Below, piece after piece: positions 8,584 to 17,118 of a stretch of 64,000 bases of DNA. Positions within the stretch are counted from its first letter, which is position 1; every line of letters starts with the position of its first letter. The notes below the pieces were generated by a model. That model did no database searches. It worked only from the letters and a program-made list of their open reading frames with translations, and was not told the DNA's origin. A program made the translations under genes and the position numbers. The DNA is from Flavobacterium pisciphilum (GTDB lineage: Bacteria > Bacteroidota > Bacteroidia > Flavobacteriales > Flavobacteriaceae). The stretch covers positions 434,001 through 498,000 of the forward strand of contig NZ_JAJJMO010000001.1 of NCBI RefSeq assembly GCF_020905345.1, written 5' to 3'.

Positions 8584-8964
8584 ATGCTAGACGTTATCAA
8601 AAAACTAAAATTTAAGGACAACGGAACTGTACTTAATGCTCCAGAAGGTATAAAAGAAGCCTTCATTGAATTCGGTATGAAAACTGCTTTTGATAAAAAA
8701 ACGAAGAGTACAAACACACTGATTTTTATCAATAATAACGATGAGTTTTTAAATTTTCTTAGACATGATTTAGAAAATATTGAATCTGATAGTGTGTTAT
8801 GGTTTGCTTATCCAAAAGGAACTTCAAAAATTAAAACCGACATAAATAGAGATACAATTCATGTAACTGGAAAAGAATTTGGATTAAAAACTGTAACTGC
8901 AATTTCTATAAACGAAACTTGGAGTGCATTGCGTTTTAGACCCATTGATAAGGTTGGAACTTAA
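8584..8964 (+). CDS. DUF3052-like protein
   Basis: Cytoplasmic protein of 126 residues without a known function. The motifs VLWFAYPKGTSKIKTDINRD at about 77-96 and SINETWSALRFRPID near the C-terminus match the pattern of DUF3052-like proteins common in Bacteroidota (LWFAYPKGTSK and WSALRFR). The N-terminal half (LKFKDNGTVLNAPEGIKEAF) is the usual family beginning. Monocistronic, 102 bp after the AlkC/AlkD-like gene on the same strand; it ends before a bidirectional hairpin. Confidence 0.65.
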   Translation: MLDVIKKLKFKDNGTVLNAPEGIKEAFIEFGMKTAFDKKTKSTNTLIFINNNDEFLNFLRHDLENIESDSVLWFAYPKGTSKIKTDINRDTIHVTGKEFGLKTVTAISINETWSALRFRPIDKVGT

Positions 8965-9020
8965 TTTTATCTATTCAAAGACAAAATTTAATATGTATTA
9001 CAATGTTATTTTTTGCTTTA

Positions 9021-9062
9021 AACCCATAGAAACACTCATTTAAATCAATGCTTCTATGGGTT
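9021..9062. terminator. Hairpin between convergent genes, probable bidirectional terminator
   Basis: AACCCATAGAA at 9021-9031 pairs perfectly with TTCTATGGGTT at 9052-9062 across a 20-nt loop. It lies between the DUF3052-like gene (+) and the dapB-like gene (-). T-rich sequence follows on the plus strand (TTATTTAG). Confidence 0.6.
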
Positions 9063-9068
9063 ATTTAG

Positions 9069-9827
9069 TTACTGGCAGTCTGTTTGAAAGTAAGGTGCCA
9101 AAATATCCTCAAAATTATACAGTCCAATATCTTTGTTTTCTATGTTTTCGGCTACAAAGACAATGCCTGTTCCAAATGCTTCCCTCGAAATCGATTCGTG
9201 AATAAGCCGCACCGTTTGATATGGAAATCCAAATATTACTTCATGTTTTCCTACGATACCTCCTGCCCTAACTGAATTTATATTTTCTTTTTCAACATCT
9301 AGAGCTTCTGCAATTTTAATAGCTGTACCTGAAGTTCCTTGCTTTAGTTTAAAATGTTCTTCATTTACTTCAATATCTACCCAAGGAGCTATTTTCTTCA
9401 AAAATTTGGCTGCAAATAATAAATAATTTACTCCCAAAGTAATATTTGGAGACCAAAACACTGTTGTTTTAATGGCTAATTCTTTTAAAAGCTTTAACTC
9501 TTTCTCTGTATAATGAGATATAGCCGATATAATTTTAATTCCTCTTTGAGCTGCAATTTCTCCATAAGTATGAATACCCAAACTTGAAGAAAAATCAATT
9601 ATAATATCTACTGGATGTTTATCTAAAAGCTCTTTCATTGTTGTTTTAGAACTTGAATATATTAATCCTGGCTCTTCCGATGGAACTCCAAAAAATTCTG
9701 GAACTGATCGATGCTCTAGTACAGTACTTTGTCTTAAAACCCATTCTAAACAAAAAATCTTATTTTCTAGTAACACAGAAGCTACTGATTTTCCTGTTTT
9801 CCCAAATCCTATTAATCCTATTTTCAT
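9069..9827 (-). CDS. dapB: Dihydrodipicolinate reductase (DapB) family, divergent member
   Basis: NAD(P)H-dependent reductase of 252 residues; DapB performs the second committed step of lysine/diaminopimelate synthesis. The N-terminal Rossmann loop is GLIGFGKTGKSVAS at 4-17, and DIIIDFSSSLG matches the D-F-(S/T) motif. The catalytic segment that in E. coli reads E-A-H-H-R-H-K-V-D-A-P-S-G-T-A appears here as EEHFKLKQGTSGTA: the catalytic His and Lys are kept, the second His is Phe, and one residue of DAP is missing. The gene stands alone. It may be the true DapB or a paralog with a changed substrate; the family is clear, the exact reaction is not. Confidence 0.75.
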   Translation of the reverse strand: MKIGLIGFGKTGKSVASVLLENKIFCLEWVLRQSTVLEHRSVPEFFGVPSEEPGLIYSSSKTTMKELLDKHPVDIIIDFSSSLGIHTYGEIAAQRGIKIISAISHYTEKELKLLKELAIKTTVFWSPNITLGVNYLLFAAKFLKKIAPWVDIEVNEEHFKLKQGTSGTAIKIAEALDVEKENINSVRAGGIVGKHEVIFGFPYQTVRLIHESISREAFGTGIVFVAENIENKDIGLYNFEDILAPYFQTDCQ

Positions 9828-9938
9828 ATCTTTTTATTTAAATGATTCACAATTTATTTCGCATGTAATTTTTTTAATTTTACGACTAAACAAACTGATA
9901 ATTAATACTATTTAAGTAAAAATAGGGTAAAAAAACAA

Positions 9939-9964
9939 AATAAGGAAGCTTTCGCTTCCTTATT
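9939..9964 (-). terminator. Rho-independent terminator of the galK-galT operon
   Basis: A perfect 11-bp stem, AATAAGGAAGC (9939-9949) with GCTTCCTTATT (9954-9964), closes a TTTC loop. Read on the minus strand it is followed by TTGTTTTTTT, a good U-tract, about 90 bp after the galT stop. Confidence 0.85.
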
Positions 9965-10051
9965 CTTAATAGAGAACTCTTTTATAGAACACTTGAATTA
10001 TGAAAAAAAGCAAGTGCAAGTGAGTAGTAAAACGTTATTTGTTTGAAAAAA

Positions 10052-11104
10052 TTATGACTCCATTTTATAATGAACATTTGATTGTTCTCTTAAAACAGCA
10101 GCACTTTTTTCAGGAGTTAAATCTCGTTGTGACTCTCCTAACATTTCGTATCCAACCATGAATTTCTTAACAGAAGCTGATCGTAACAAAGGTGGATAAA
10201 AATGCATATGAAAATGCCATTCTGGGTGTTCATTCCCATCTGTAGGCGCTTGGTGAATTCCAGATGAATAAGGGAAAGATGTACCAAAAATATTATCGTA
10301 TTTTGTGGTTAGCTGCTTCAAAATTGTAGCAAATGAAACTGCTTCTTCAGCAGTAAAATCTGTTATCCTTCCAAAAACTCTCTTACTTATAATCATAGTC
10401 TCATACGGCCATACAGCCCAAAATGGAACCAAAGCTACAAAGTGATCGTTTTCAATAACAATTCGGCTTTCTTTTTTTAATTCAGCTTTTAGATAATCTT
10501 CTAAAAGTGTGTTTTCGTATTTATCGAAATAGTTCTTTAAACTAGTTTGTGTTTTTTCTACCTGAGTAGGTAATGATGATTGTGCCCAAATTTGTCCATG
10601 CGGGTGAGGATTACTACATCCCATAACGCTTCCTTTATTTTCAAAAATCTGAACATAATTTATGTATTTAATTGCACCTAAATCAGTATATTCTTTTTGC
10701 CACGTTTTAATAATATTTTCAATGTCCTTAATCTCCATTTCTGGCAATGTAAGGTCATGTCTAGGCGAAAAACAAACTACTCGTGATATTCCTCTTTCTG
10801 GTTTAGCTAAGAAAAAAGTATATTTAATATCTTCTTCATATATAATTTCATCTTGCTTCATAGCAGCAAAATCATTGTCGAAAACAAAACTACCTTCATA
10901 TTTAGGATTGTTTATTCCGTTTGCTCTCACATTCTCTGGACACAAATAACAAGTTGAATCGTATTTTGGCAATGGCTCTGTAACAACGAGCTCATTTTGT
11001 CCTTGCCAAGGGCGTTTTTCTCTATGGGGCGAAACTAGAACCCATTCGTTGAGTAATGGATTATACCTTCTGTGGGGATCTTCATTAATGTTAAAGTTTC
11101 TCAT
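10052..11104 (-). CDS. galT: Galactose-1-phosphate uridylyltransferase
   Basis: Second enzyme of the Leloir pathway: exchanges galactose-1-phosphate with UDP-glucose to give UDP-galactose and glucose-1-phosphate. The 350-residue length is normal. The active-site triad H167-P168-H169 sits in NPHPHGQIWA, with His169 as the uridylylated nucleophile (His166 in E. coli). The zinc cysteines are in STCYLCPENVRANG near residue 55, and EWHFHMHFYPPLL carries the C-terminal histidines. The ATG directly abuts the galK stop, so the two are translated from one transcript that ends at the hairpin 9939-9964. No galE or galM is in the window. Confidence 0.97.
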   Translation of the reverse strand: MRNFNINEDPHRRYNPLLNEWVLVSPHREKRPWQGQNELVVTEPLPKYDSTCYLCPENVRANGINNPKYEGSFVFDNDFAAMKQDEIIYEEDIKYTFFLAKPERGISRVVCFSPRHDLTLPEMEIKDIENIIKTWQKEYTDLGAIKYINYVQIFENKGSVMGCSNPHPHGQIWAQSSLPTQVEKTQTSLKNYFDKYENTLLEDYLKAELKKESRIVIENDHFVALVPFWAVWPYETMIISKRVFGRITDFTAEEAVSFATILKQLTTKYDNIFGTSFPYSSGIHQAPTDGNEHPEWHFHMHFYPPLLRSASVKKFMVGYEMLGESQRDLTPEKSAAVLREQSNVHYKMES

Positions 11105-12277
11105 TTATTTATCTAAGGTGTAAAGTGATGTTCCGTTTCCTATTTTTACGTCGTAAAATTTTAATTCAATCCCAAATATATCTAAATAAAGGGATGAAAA
11201 CTTATTTTTTACCTCAATTTCTTGTCCTTTTTTAATTAAATTGATGGTGCAACCCCCAAAACCTCCCCCCATTAATCTAGAGCCTATTATGGCGTCATCC
11301 TCTTTTGCAGTTGCAACAAGCATATCTAATTCTTCACAACTTACCTCATATTCATTAGATAAGCCATTGTGAGTTTCAAATAGTAGCTGTCCTAATAGCT
11401 CAATATCGCCTTTATCAAGAGCATCACAAGCTTGTGCGACCCTACTAATTTCTTTTACAACATAATGTACCCTTTTAAAAACAGTTTCATCCATTTTATC
11501 TCGGATACTCAATAATTGATTTTCTGTACAATCTCTAAAACTTTTTATTTCAGGAAAGTTCTTTTTAATTATCGACAGCCCTTTTTCACATTCTTCCCGA
11601 CGTGTATTATACTCCGATGTAAATAGCGAATGTTTTACGTTACTATCAAATAATACCAAGGCATAATCATTAAAATTTGCCTCATGGTATTCAAATTCCA
11701 ACGTTTTACAGTCTAATTTGAGAACTTTATTTTCAAGGCCATGAACACTTGAAAATTGGTCCATAATACCACAATTAATCCCTACCCAGTGCTCTGCTTT
11801 TTGCCCTAATAATGCAATATCAACCTTTTTTATAGCAAGCTCAAAAAGTGCTTTTATTCCATAAATCATTCCACATTCTAATGCTGCCGAAGATGATAAT
11901 CCTGAACCAACCGGAATGTTGCTACTAAAAACGCAATTAAAACCTTCTAAAGAAAATCCGTTATCTTGTAATTGTTTTACAACACCCAAAATATAATTTG
12001 TCCACACAACGTCACTCAATTGAATTTCTTTTGTTAAATCAAATTCAAATTCATCATTTAAGTCTATTGCGTATACTTTTGCTTTTTGGGAATTGTTTTT
12101 TTCTAAAGCAAAACAAATAACCTTATCGATAGCTGCTGGCAAAACATATCCATCATTGTAATCAATATGTTCACCTATTATATTAATTCTTCCTGGTGAA
12201 AGAACAATTTTTTGCGGTTCGTTCCCAAATTTTTCTTTAAAAAAACGAGTTGTATTCTGGATTAAAATATCATTCAT
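11105..12277 (-). CDS. galK: Galactokinase
   Basis: ATP-dependent kinase making galactose-1-phosphate, first enzyme of the Leloir pathway. The 390 residues show all GHMP kinase markers: the galactokinase signature PGRINIIGEHIDYNDGYVLP (about 28-47), the phosphate-binding loop PVGSGLSSSAALECG (about 119-133) and the C-terminal GSRLMGGGFGGCTI. First gene of the galK-galT pair with zero spacing to galT. The 490-bp upstream region has no recognisable regulator gene, so control must come from elsewhere. Confidence 0.97.
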   Translation of the reverse strand: MNDILIQNTTRFFKEKFGNEPQKIVLSPGRINIIGEHIDYNDGYVLPAAIDKVICFALEKNNSQKAKVYAIDLNDEFEFDLTKEIQLSDVVWTNYILGVVKQLQDNGFSLEGFNCVFSSNIPVGSGLSSSAALECGMIYGIKALFELAIKKVDIALLGQKAEHWVGINCGIMDQFSSVHGLENKVLKLDCKTLEFEYHEANFNDYALVLFDSNVKHSLFTSEYNTRREECEKGLSIIKKNFPEIKSFRDCTENQLLSIRDKMDETVFKRVHYVVKEISRVAQACDALDKGDIELLGQLLFETHNGLSNEYEVSCEELDMLVATAKEDDAIIGSRLMGGGFGGCTINLIKKGQEIEVKNKFSSLYLDIFGIELKFYDVKIGNGTSLYTLDK

Positions 12278-12712
12278 TATTATTTATTGATTAGTATCAT
12301 TTATTGGTTAATTGTTACAGATTTTTAAGCATCTATAAAATTCAATAACAAAAAGCTTAAAACAAAAGCTAAAATATTAATTATTTGCAATTTATAGAAA
12401 ATCAAAAATAAATACTTATATAAAAAAATCCTACTAGTACCTACTGGTTTAAAAAAATAAAAATAAATTCTTTGAAATTATGGCATTATCGTGACAAGGA
12501 AATACTATTTTTTTATATCTAAAACATGCGGAAATACCAGCAAACATGGGGCAAAAGCCTGAATCGAAAAATAACAAAATTATAAAGAAATATTCCTTTG
12601 AAATAATTTTAAGTTCCTCATTATATTAAGTAACTGGTATAGTTTATACAGTATGGAGTCAACAAATTGGTTGGTGCAAAGACAGTTTATCCCCATCCAG
12701 AAAGCAAATAAA
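12278..12712. other. Intergenic region upstream of galK
   Basis: No coding potential that I can support. The only structure noted is a 10-bp direct repeat, CCTACTAGTA then CCTACTGGTT, side by side at 12430-12449 (8 of 10 identical), about 150 bp ahead of galK. It could bind a regulator, but nothing else supports this. Confidence 0.3.
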
Positions 12713-12742
12713 AAAAGCAAAATCCAATTGGATTTTGCTTTT
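12713..12742 (-). terminator. Rho-independent terminator after the DoxX gene
   Basis: AAAAGCAAAATCC (12713-12725) pairs with GGATTTTGCTTTT (12730-12742) around AATT. On the minus strand it is followed by TTTATTTGC. It lies 27 bp past the stop codon of the DoxX gene. Confidence 0.8.
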
Positions 12743-12768
12743 CTTGTTTTATTAAAATGAGATACTAA

Positions 12769-13164
12769 TTATAATCTAGCTTTATATTCGTCAAAACTAT
12801 ATGGTCCTGCGCCAAAAAATGAGATCATTAATGCAGCACCAATAATGGATAAGTTTCTCATAAAAGTCATAAGAACAAATTGATAACGAACTGGATCTTC
12901 GATATTCCAAAAATCATGCATAAAAATTGTTACTGGTAAAAGAATTAGAATTATTAACCATGCCCCCCATTTGGCCATAAATCCAGTTAAGATACTTAAT
13001 CCTCCCAGTAATTCAAAAATCCCAACCAAGGGAACTAATATATAAGAAGATGGTATTCCTTTTGTTGTCGCTTCATAAATATAGTAATCTGAAAAGTTTG
13101 CGATTGAAGAATACATAAAAATTGCACTAAATAAGATTCTACCGATTAAAGGGATATAATTCAT
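12769..13164 (-). CDS. DoxX family membrane protein
   Basis: Integral membrane protein of 131 residues with four predicted helices. The DoxX pattern is visible: an N-terminal GRILFSAIFMYSSIANF, then VPLVGIFELLGGLSILTGF with the conserved E-x2-G-G, AWLIILILLPVTIFMHDFW and FMRNLSIIGAALMISFFGAG. Bacterial DoxX proteins are linked to quinone or thiol redox processes, but no function is settled for this group. Single gene with its own terminator. A second, more distant DoxX-type protein is encoded at 33470-33913. Confidence 0.85.
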   Translation of the reverse strand: MNYIPLIGRILFSAIFMYSSIANFSDYYIYEATTKGIPSSYILVPLVGIFELLGGLSILTGFMAKWGAWLIILILLPVTIFMHDFWNIEDPVRYQFVLMTFMRNLSIIGAALMISFFGAGPYSFDEYKARL

Positions 13165-13329
13165 AGTAAAAAGTATTAATTAAATTGATAATTTTTTATT
13201 TTATAATAAATCTTTAGAATAATAGGAATCATTAAATTTAGTGAATAAAAATTAAAAAACTGCAATCTCTGCATATCCAAATAACTACAATATATTAATA
13301 GTACAACAAACCATTACGCATCATAAAAA

Positions 13330-13365
13330 AATAAGGGCTGCCTCATAATTGAGACAACCCTTATT
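13330..13365 (-). terminator. Terminator after the Hsp20 gene
   Basis: AATAAGGG...CTCA (13330-13345) pairs with TGAG...CCCTTATT (13350-13365), with two mismatches, around TAAT. Read on the minus strand it is followed by a run of T (TTTTTTATGA). It is 45 bp past the Hsp20 stop. Confidence 0.8.
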
Positions 13366-13409
13366 AAAAAAACTAAATGTAATCAAATTAGGAGTCATCG
13401 AACTTAGAA

Positions 13410-13865
13410 TTAACTAATTTCAATTACTCGCGGAGCTTTATTTTCCTTTGCTTCTTCTTTTTTAGGAATAACAAGGTGCAAAAGTCCGTTATCATAATGC
13501 GCTTTTATATTTTCTTCATCAACAACGTTGTTTGGTAATTCAAAACTTCGTTGGAATGATTGATAACTAAATTCTCGACGAGTGAAATTATCTTCAACTG
13601 TTTCTTTTTCATCTTTTTTACTTGATGATATTGTCAATAAATTATCGTCAAGAGTAACTTTAAAATCATTTTTATCCATTCCTGGTGCAGCAAGTTCTAC
13701 TTCAAAATTTTCGGCATTTTCTTTGATATTTATTGATGGTACTGTTGTACTTGTAGCCGAAAAATTGCTGTTTTCCCAGTTAAAAAGTTCACGACCAAAA
13801 ATATCATCTAATAATAATGATGGGAATGATTGTGAATTGTTTCCGTTTTTTCTGATACTTAACAT
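13410..13865 (-). CDS. Hsp20/alpha-crystallin small heat-shock protein
   Basis: ATP-independent chaperone of 151 residues that holds unfolding proteins in large oligomers. The alpha-crystallin domain spans about 42-138: INIKENAENFEVELAAPGMD, FKVTLDDNLLTISSS, then SFQRSFELPNNVVDEENIKA and YDNGLLHLVIPKKEE. The C-terminal tail has the oligomer-forming I-x-I-like motif VIEI. Normal family length. Monocistronic. I see no CIRCE element upstream, so control by HrcA is not evident. Confidence 0.95.
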   Translation of the reverse strand: MLSIRKNGNNSQSFPSLLLDDIFGRELFNWENSNFSATSTTVPSINIKENAENFEVELAAPGMDKNDFKVTLDDNLLTISSSKKDEKETVEDNFTRREFSYQSFQRSFELPNNVVDEENIKAHYDNGLLHLVIPKKEEAKENKAPRVIEIS

Positions 13866-14197
13866 GATGATTTAGTTTTTAATAGTTATACAATAATTTA
13901 ATAATCATTAAAAATTTCATTCAACACTTGGGATATAACAAAATAAATACCAAATCATAAAAACCTGTTTTTTCTCATAAATAAATGAATTATTGACATA
14001 AAAACACAAAAATCAAAGAATTAAAGATGTCAAAATGACATATTCGTGTATTTTTACGTATATTGAAATTATGCTAAATCATTTAAAATCAAGCAAAATT
14101 ATCCACTCCTAAAATTTAGAACCAGTCTAACCACCTAACGTGACACTTTGCGATTTTTTAATATTAATTTTATTAATTGAATTATAAAATTATCACC
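13866..14197. other. Divergent spacer between hsp20 and the unknown gene at 14198
   Basis: A 332-bp AT-rich spacer that must hold both promoters. I see no exact TAnnTTTG with a correctly spaced -33 box and no strong palindrome. Confidence 0.3.
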
Positions 14198-14599
14198 ATG
14201 AGTACTATTGAAAATGAAGCCGTGTTAAGGAAGGGTCTCTCTGCAATAGACAATAAAATAAATAAACTTAATGATGAAAAAATTAAGTTATTATTTGATG
14301 CAATGGGCTTAGATAAGCGCAAAGATATTCCGAAAGATTATTTGCAGTGGGAAACAATACTCATTATTGTCCCAAACCGACAAGTATCACATGAGCTAAA
14401 ATCATATAAATATTCGATATCTCGAATCACCTTTGCTACAAACATTTACGCAAAAGAAATACATATTTTCGACTTTAATGATTGGAAAAAAGCTTTTGGC
14501 AATAAGACTCATTTACAAGTAAAAAATGCTTTAAAAGATAGTTTTGGTGGGGTTCAAAAAACTCAAGAAGAATACACCAAAACCCTCCCAGAAAAATAA
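14198..14599 (+). CDS. Hypothetical protein paired with a VIT/CCC1 transporter
   Basis: I do not recognise this 133-residue soluble protein. The start is the ATG at 14198 (MSTIENEAVLRKGLSAIDNK); an in-frame TTG 21 nt upstream is less likely. The first third is a charged helix (KINKLNDEKIKLLFDAMGLD), and the rest alternates strands and helices (ETILIIVPNRQVSH, ISRITFATNIYAKEIHIF). No signal peptide, membrane helix or cysteine cluster. Its stop lies 8 bp before the transporter ATG, so the two are co-transcribed and a role with metal transport is possible. Confidence 0.7.
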   Translation: MSTIENEAVLRKGLSAIDNKINKLNDEKIKLLFDAMGLDKRKDIPKDYLQWETILIIVPNRQVSHELKSYKYSISRITFATNIYAKEIHIFDFNDWKKAFGNKTHLQVKNALKDSFGGVQKTQEEYTKTLPEK

Positions 14600-14607
14600 T
14601 TAGTGTT

Positions 14608-15294
14608 ATGGAAATGGAACAGCATTATATAAACAGGAGTGGTTGGGTTCGGGCAGCTGTGCTTGGTGCTAATGATGGTATTTTATCAACTACTAGTTTA
14701 GCTATTGGTATTGCTGCTGCAAGTAGTACTCGAGAACCCATTATTTTGGCAACTCTTGCTGGTTTGGTAGCTGGTGCTTTATCTATGGCTGCTGGCGAAT
14801 ATGTTTCAGTAAGTTCCCAATCTGATATTGAAACTGCTGATCTCGAAAGAGAGCGTATAGCATTAGAAACCATGCCTGAACTAGAACTATTAGAGCTATC
14901 TGATATCTATGAAAAAAGAGGACTATCCCCTGAACTTGCTAGAGAAGTAGCCACACAATTAACAGCTCATAACGCATTAGAATCACATGCTAGAGATGAA
15001 TTGGGTATCAACGAAATTACCCAAGCAAGACCACTGCAAGCCGCTTTTGCTTCGGCGGCATCATTCATCGTAGGTGGAATTCTACCTCTACTTGTTTCTA
15101 TTTTTGCTCCGCTTAAAGATATTGTTATATCACAATATGCTTTTGCCATAATCTTTCTTGCCCTTTCTGGTGCCTTAGCTGCCAAAGTTGGAGGTTCTAA
15201 CACCATCAAAGCTATAGTAAGAATTTCTATTTGGGGTACTTTTGCAATGGGCGTATCTGCATTGGTAGGTTACATTTTTGGAGTAAATATATAA
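14608..15294 (+). CDS. VIT1/CCC1 family iron or manganese transporter
   Basis: Inner-membrane divalent cation transporter of 228 residues. The family signature follows the N-terminus directly (VRAAVLGANDGILSTTSLAI), then a small-residue-rich helix pair (LAGLVAGALSMAAGEYVSVS) whose Met/Gly/Glu motif lines the metal path, a charged cytoplasmic metal-binding segment at about 75-120 (glutamate-rich) and three C-terminal helices. There is no ferritin-like domain in front, unlike some bacterial CCC1 proteins. Second gene of a pair with the unknown 133-residue protein. Confidence 0.9.
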   Translation: MEMEQHYINRSGWVRAAVLGANDGILSTTSLAIGIAAASSTREPIILATLAGLVAGALSMAAGEYVSVSSQSDIETADLERERIALETMPELELLELSDIYEKRGLSPELAREVATQLTAHNALESHARDELGINEITQARPLQAAFASAASFIVGGILPLLVSIFAPLKDIVISQYAFAIIFLALSGALAAKVGGSNTIKAIVRISIWGTFAMGVSALVGYIFGVNI

Positions 15295-15343
15295 ATGTAA
15301 AATATTGGATGTAAGATGTGGGATATGTTTGTGCAAACTTAAC

Positions 15344-16375
15344 TTAACCCTTTTTGTTCGTAGGGAAATAATTTTCTTTTAGAATAACCTCAAGAGGAAT
15401 ATGATGAGTGTTCTCAACAGGTTCATGCAATACTATTTTTTTATACAAATAATTAATTCCCATATACCCCTGCTCTTCTGGTCTTTGATTAATTAAAAAA
15501 TCAATCATTCCACTATTTAAATATTCAATATTATCATCTAGTAAATCATATCCAACAATACGAATTCCTGTAATATTTTTTTCTTTCAGAAACTTAGCCA
15601 CAATATGAGCTCTAGAATTGGTTATAAAAACGTTATTAATACCCGAAAAAATAGCTTCATTCAATTCATTCATTCCAGAATTTTTGATTGTAACTTCCGA
15701 AAAATTAAAATTTAAAAGCTCTTTATGATCCTTAAAAAAAGAATAAAATCCATAAATACGCTGCAAATAAACCGAAGTGTTTTCTATTTCTCTAGCAATA
15801 TTAAAAATAAGCACTTCTCTTTGATCCTTTTCGGCAAAACTAATTAATCTACCTGCCAAATAACCACTCTGAAAAGCATCTTGACCAACATAAGCATGTT
15901 CCTTATCGCTAGCAATTTTAGAGTCAATCATAACAATCGGAATGTCTTTATTTTCATATTTGCTAAGAAAACAAACAGATTCCTCATAGAAAATTGGAGC
16001 AAATAATAATCCATCACAATCAAACTCTAATACTTTCTTCAACGTTTTCTTAAAAGAAGTGGTATTAAGATTATAAAAGAAATAATCCAAAACTACTCCA
16101 AATTTACCAAACTCTAAAGCGGCTCTTTCTATTCCTGCAATTTGGCTCTTCCAATAATCTGAATTATCGTATTTAGGTAAAAAAACAGCAAAATGAAATT
16201 TTTTATTCAATGTAAGGGTACTCGCCAAAACATTTCGTTCGTATCCGTATTCCTTAATTATAGCATTTACTTTATCCACATTAACCTTGGCAACTTGCCC
16301 ACGATTATGGATTATCCTATCAACAGTTCCCGTTGATACATTGGCCAGTTCTGCTATTTTTTTAATTGTTATAAT
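15344..16375 (-). CDS. LacI family regulator without an ATG, GTG or TTG start in front of its HTH
   Basis: Sugar-responsive repressor. The frame contains a complete LacI helix-turn-helix (TIKKIAELANVSTGTVDRII, then HNRGQVAKVN) followed by a periplasmic-binding-protein-type sensor domain (FHFAVFLPKYDNSDYW, DCDGLLFAPIFYEES, VGQDAFQSGYLAGRLI, IRIVGYDLLDD, INQRPEEQGYMG). The first GTG (16279) would delete the HTH. Going upstream the frame is open to a stop at 16403-16405, yet contains only ATT and ATA as near-start codons; I placed the start at ATT 16375. No ATG exists in any frame in the 60 bp upstream. Divergent from the YhcH-aldolase pair, which it probably controls. Confidence 0.8.
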   Translation of the reverse strand: MITIKKIAELANVSTGTVDRIIHNRGQVAKVNVDKVNAIIKEYGYERNVLASTLTLNKKFHFAVFLPKYDNSDYWKSQIAGIERAALEFGKFGVVLDYFFYNLNTTSFKKTLKKVLEFDCDGLLFAPIFYEESVCFLSKYENKDIPIVMIDSKIASDKEHAYVGQDAFQSGYLAGRLISFAEKDQREVLIFNIAREIENTSVYLQRIYGFYSFFKDHKELLNFNFSEVTIKNSGMNELNEAIFSGINNVFITNSRAHIVAKFLKEKNITGIRIVGYDLLDDNIEYLNSGMIDFLINQRPEEQGYMGINYLYKKIVLHEPVENTHHIPLEVILKENYFPTNKKG

Positions 16376-16400
16376 GCTAATTGTCTTTAAGTTAAAACTC

Positions 16401-16417
16401 TTTTACAAAATGTAAAA
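16401..16417. promoter_or_regulatory. Palindrome in front of the LacI-family gene
   Basis: TTTTACA (16401-16407) and TGTAAAA (16411-16417) form a perfect inverted repeat with a 3-nt spacer, 26-42 bp upstream of the LacI reading frame. A related site, TGTAA-AA-TTACA, lies at 16492-16503 in the same divergent spacer. Both could be operators of the LacI protein. Confidence 0.5.
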
Positions 16418-16491
16418 ATATTATTTTTTTACTGAAGACAACTTATTTTCGCTAACTTTATATACATATTTACAATAACCATATGCGTACA

Positions 16492-16503
16492 TGTAAAATT
16501 ACA
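16492..16503. promoter_or_regulatory. Second TGTAA/TTACA inverted repeat in the lacI-yhcH spacer
   Basis: TGTAA at 16492-16496 and TTACA at 16499-16503, separated by AA, share the half-site of the palindrome at 16401-16417. It is about 160 bp before the YhcH-like start. Confidence 0.35.
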
Positions 16504-16663
16504 ATAGGTCAAAAAAATATATTTTTTAGCGAAATACCACACTGGCTTTCGCTACCATTCCAATCAAACTACATAAACCGGATCCATTTGAAGCACATTA
16601 TATAAAATAGCAAACAAAACAATTCGTTATAACTATCAAAATCAACAATACTAAATCTTAAAA

Positions 16664-17113
16664 ATGATAATAGATTCATTAAATAATGCTTCAAAATACT
16701 ACAGTTTACACCCAAATTTCAAAAGAGCATTTGACTACGTAAACAAAAATAATATAAACAATCTAACCGAAGGAACATACGAAATTGGAACTGGCTTAAA
16801 AGCAATAGTTATTATAGGCGAAGGCACCTCTAAGCAAAAAAGCATCAAAGGTTTTGAATGTCATGATGAAAATATCGACATACAAATTTCAATAAAAGGC
16901 CCCGAAACTTTTGCTTGGAAGCCTAGAGAAAAATGCAATAACCCAAACGGAGACTATAGCAAAGAGAAAGATGTACGTTTTTTTCATGATGCTCCTGATA
17001 TGTTTTTTCAATTACATGAAAAACAGTTCGCTATTTTATATCCCGAAGATGTTCACGCCGCAATGATTGGTGATGGAATGTTGAAAAAAATTGTAATCAA
17101 AGTTAAAATATAA
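16664..17113 (+). CDS. YhcH/YjgK/YiaL (DUF386) family sugar-metabolism protein
   Basis: Cupin-like protein of 149 residues. The family includes EbgC and YhcH and is associated with sugar-acid or sialic-acid catabolism, possibly as an anomer-handling or auxiliary protein. Family features seen: IDSLNNASKYYSLHPNFKRA at the start, EGTYEIGTGLKAIV, the metal-site segment ECHDENIDIQISIKG, and the C-terminal FAILYPEDVHAAMIGDG followed by KKIVIKV. It is 5 bp before the aldolase gene and divergent from the LacI regulator, which points to a sugar-acid pathway. Confidence 0.85.
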   Translation: MIIDSLNNASKYYSLHPNFKRAFDYVNKNNINNLTEGTYEIGTGLKAIVIIGEGTSKQKSIKGFECHDENIDIQISIKGPETFAWKPREKCNNPNGDYSKEKDVRFFHDAPDMFFQLHEKQFAILYPEDVHAAMIGDGMLKKIVIKVKI

Positions 17114-17118
17114 ATAGT

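Noticed and set aside
15344..16279. GTG at 16279 as start of the LacI-family protein
   Set aside because: It would remove the whole helix-turn-helix, which is intact in frame immediately upstream.
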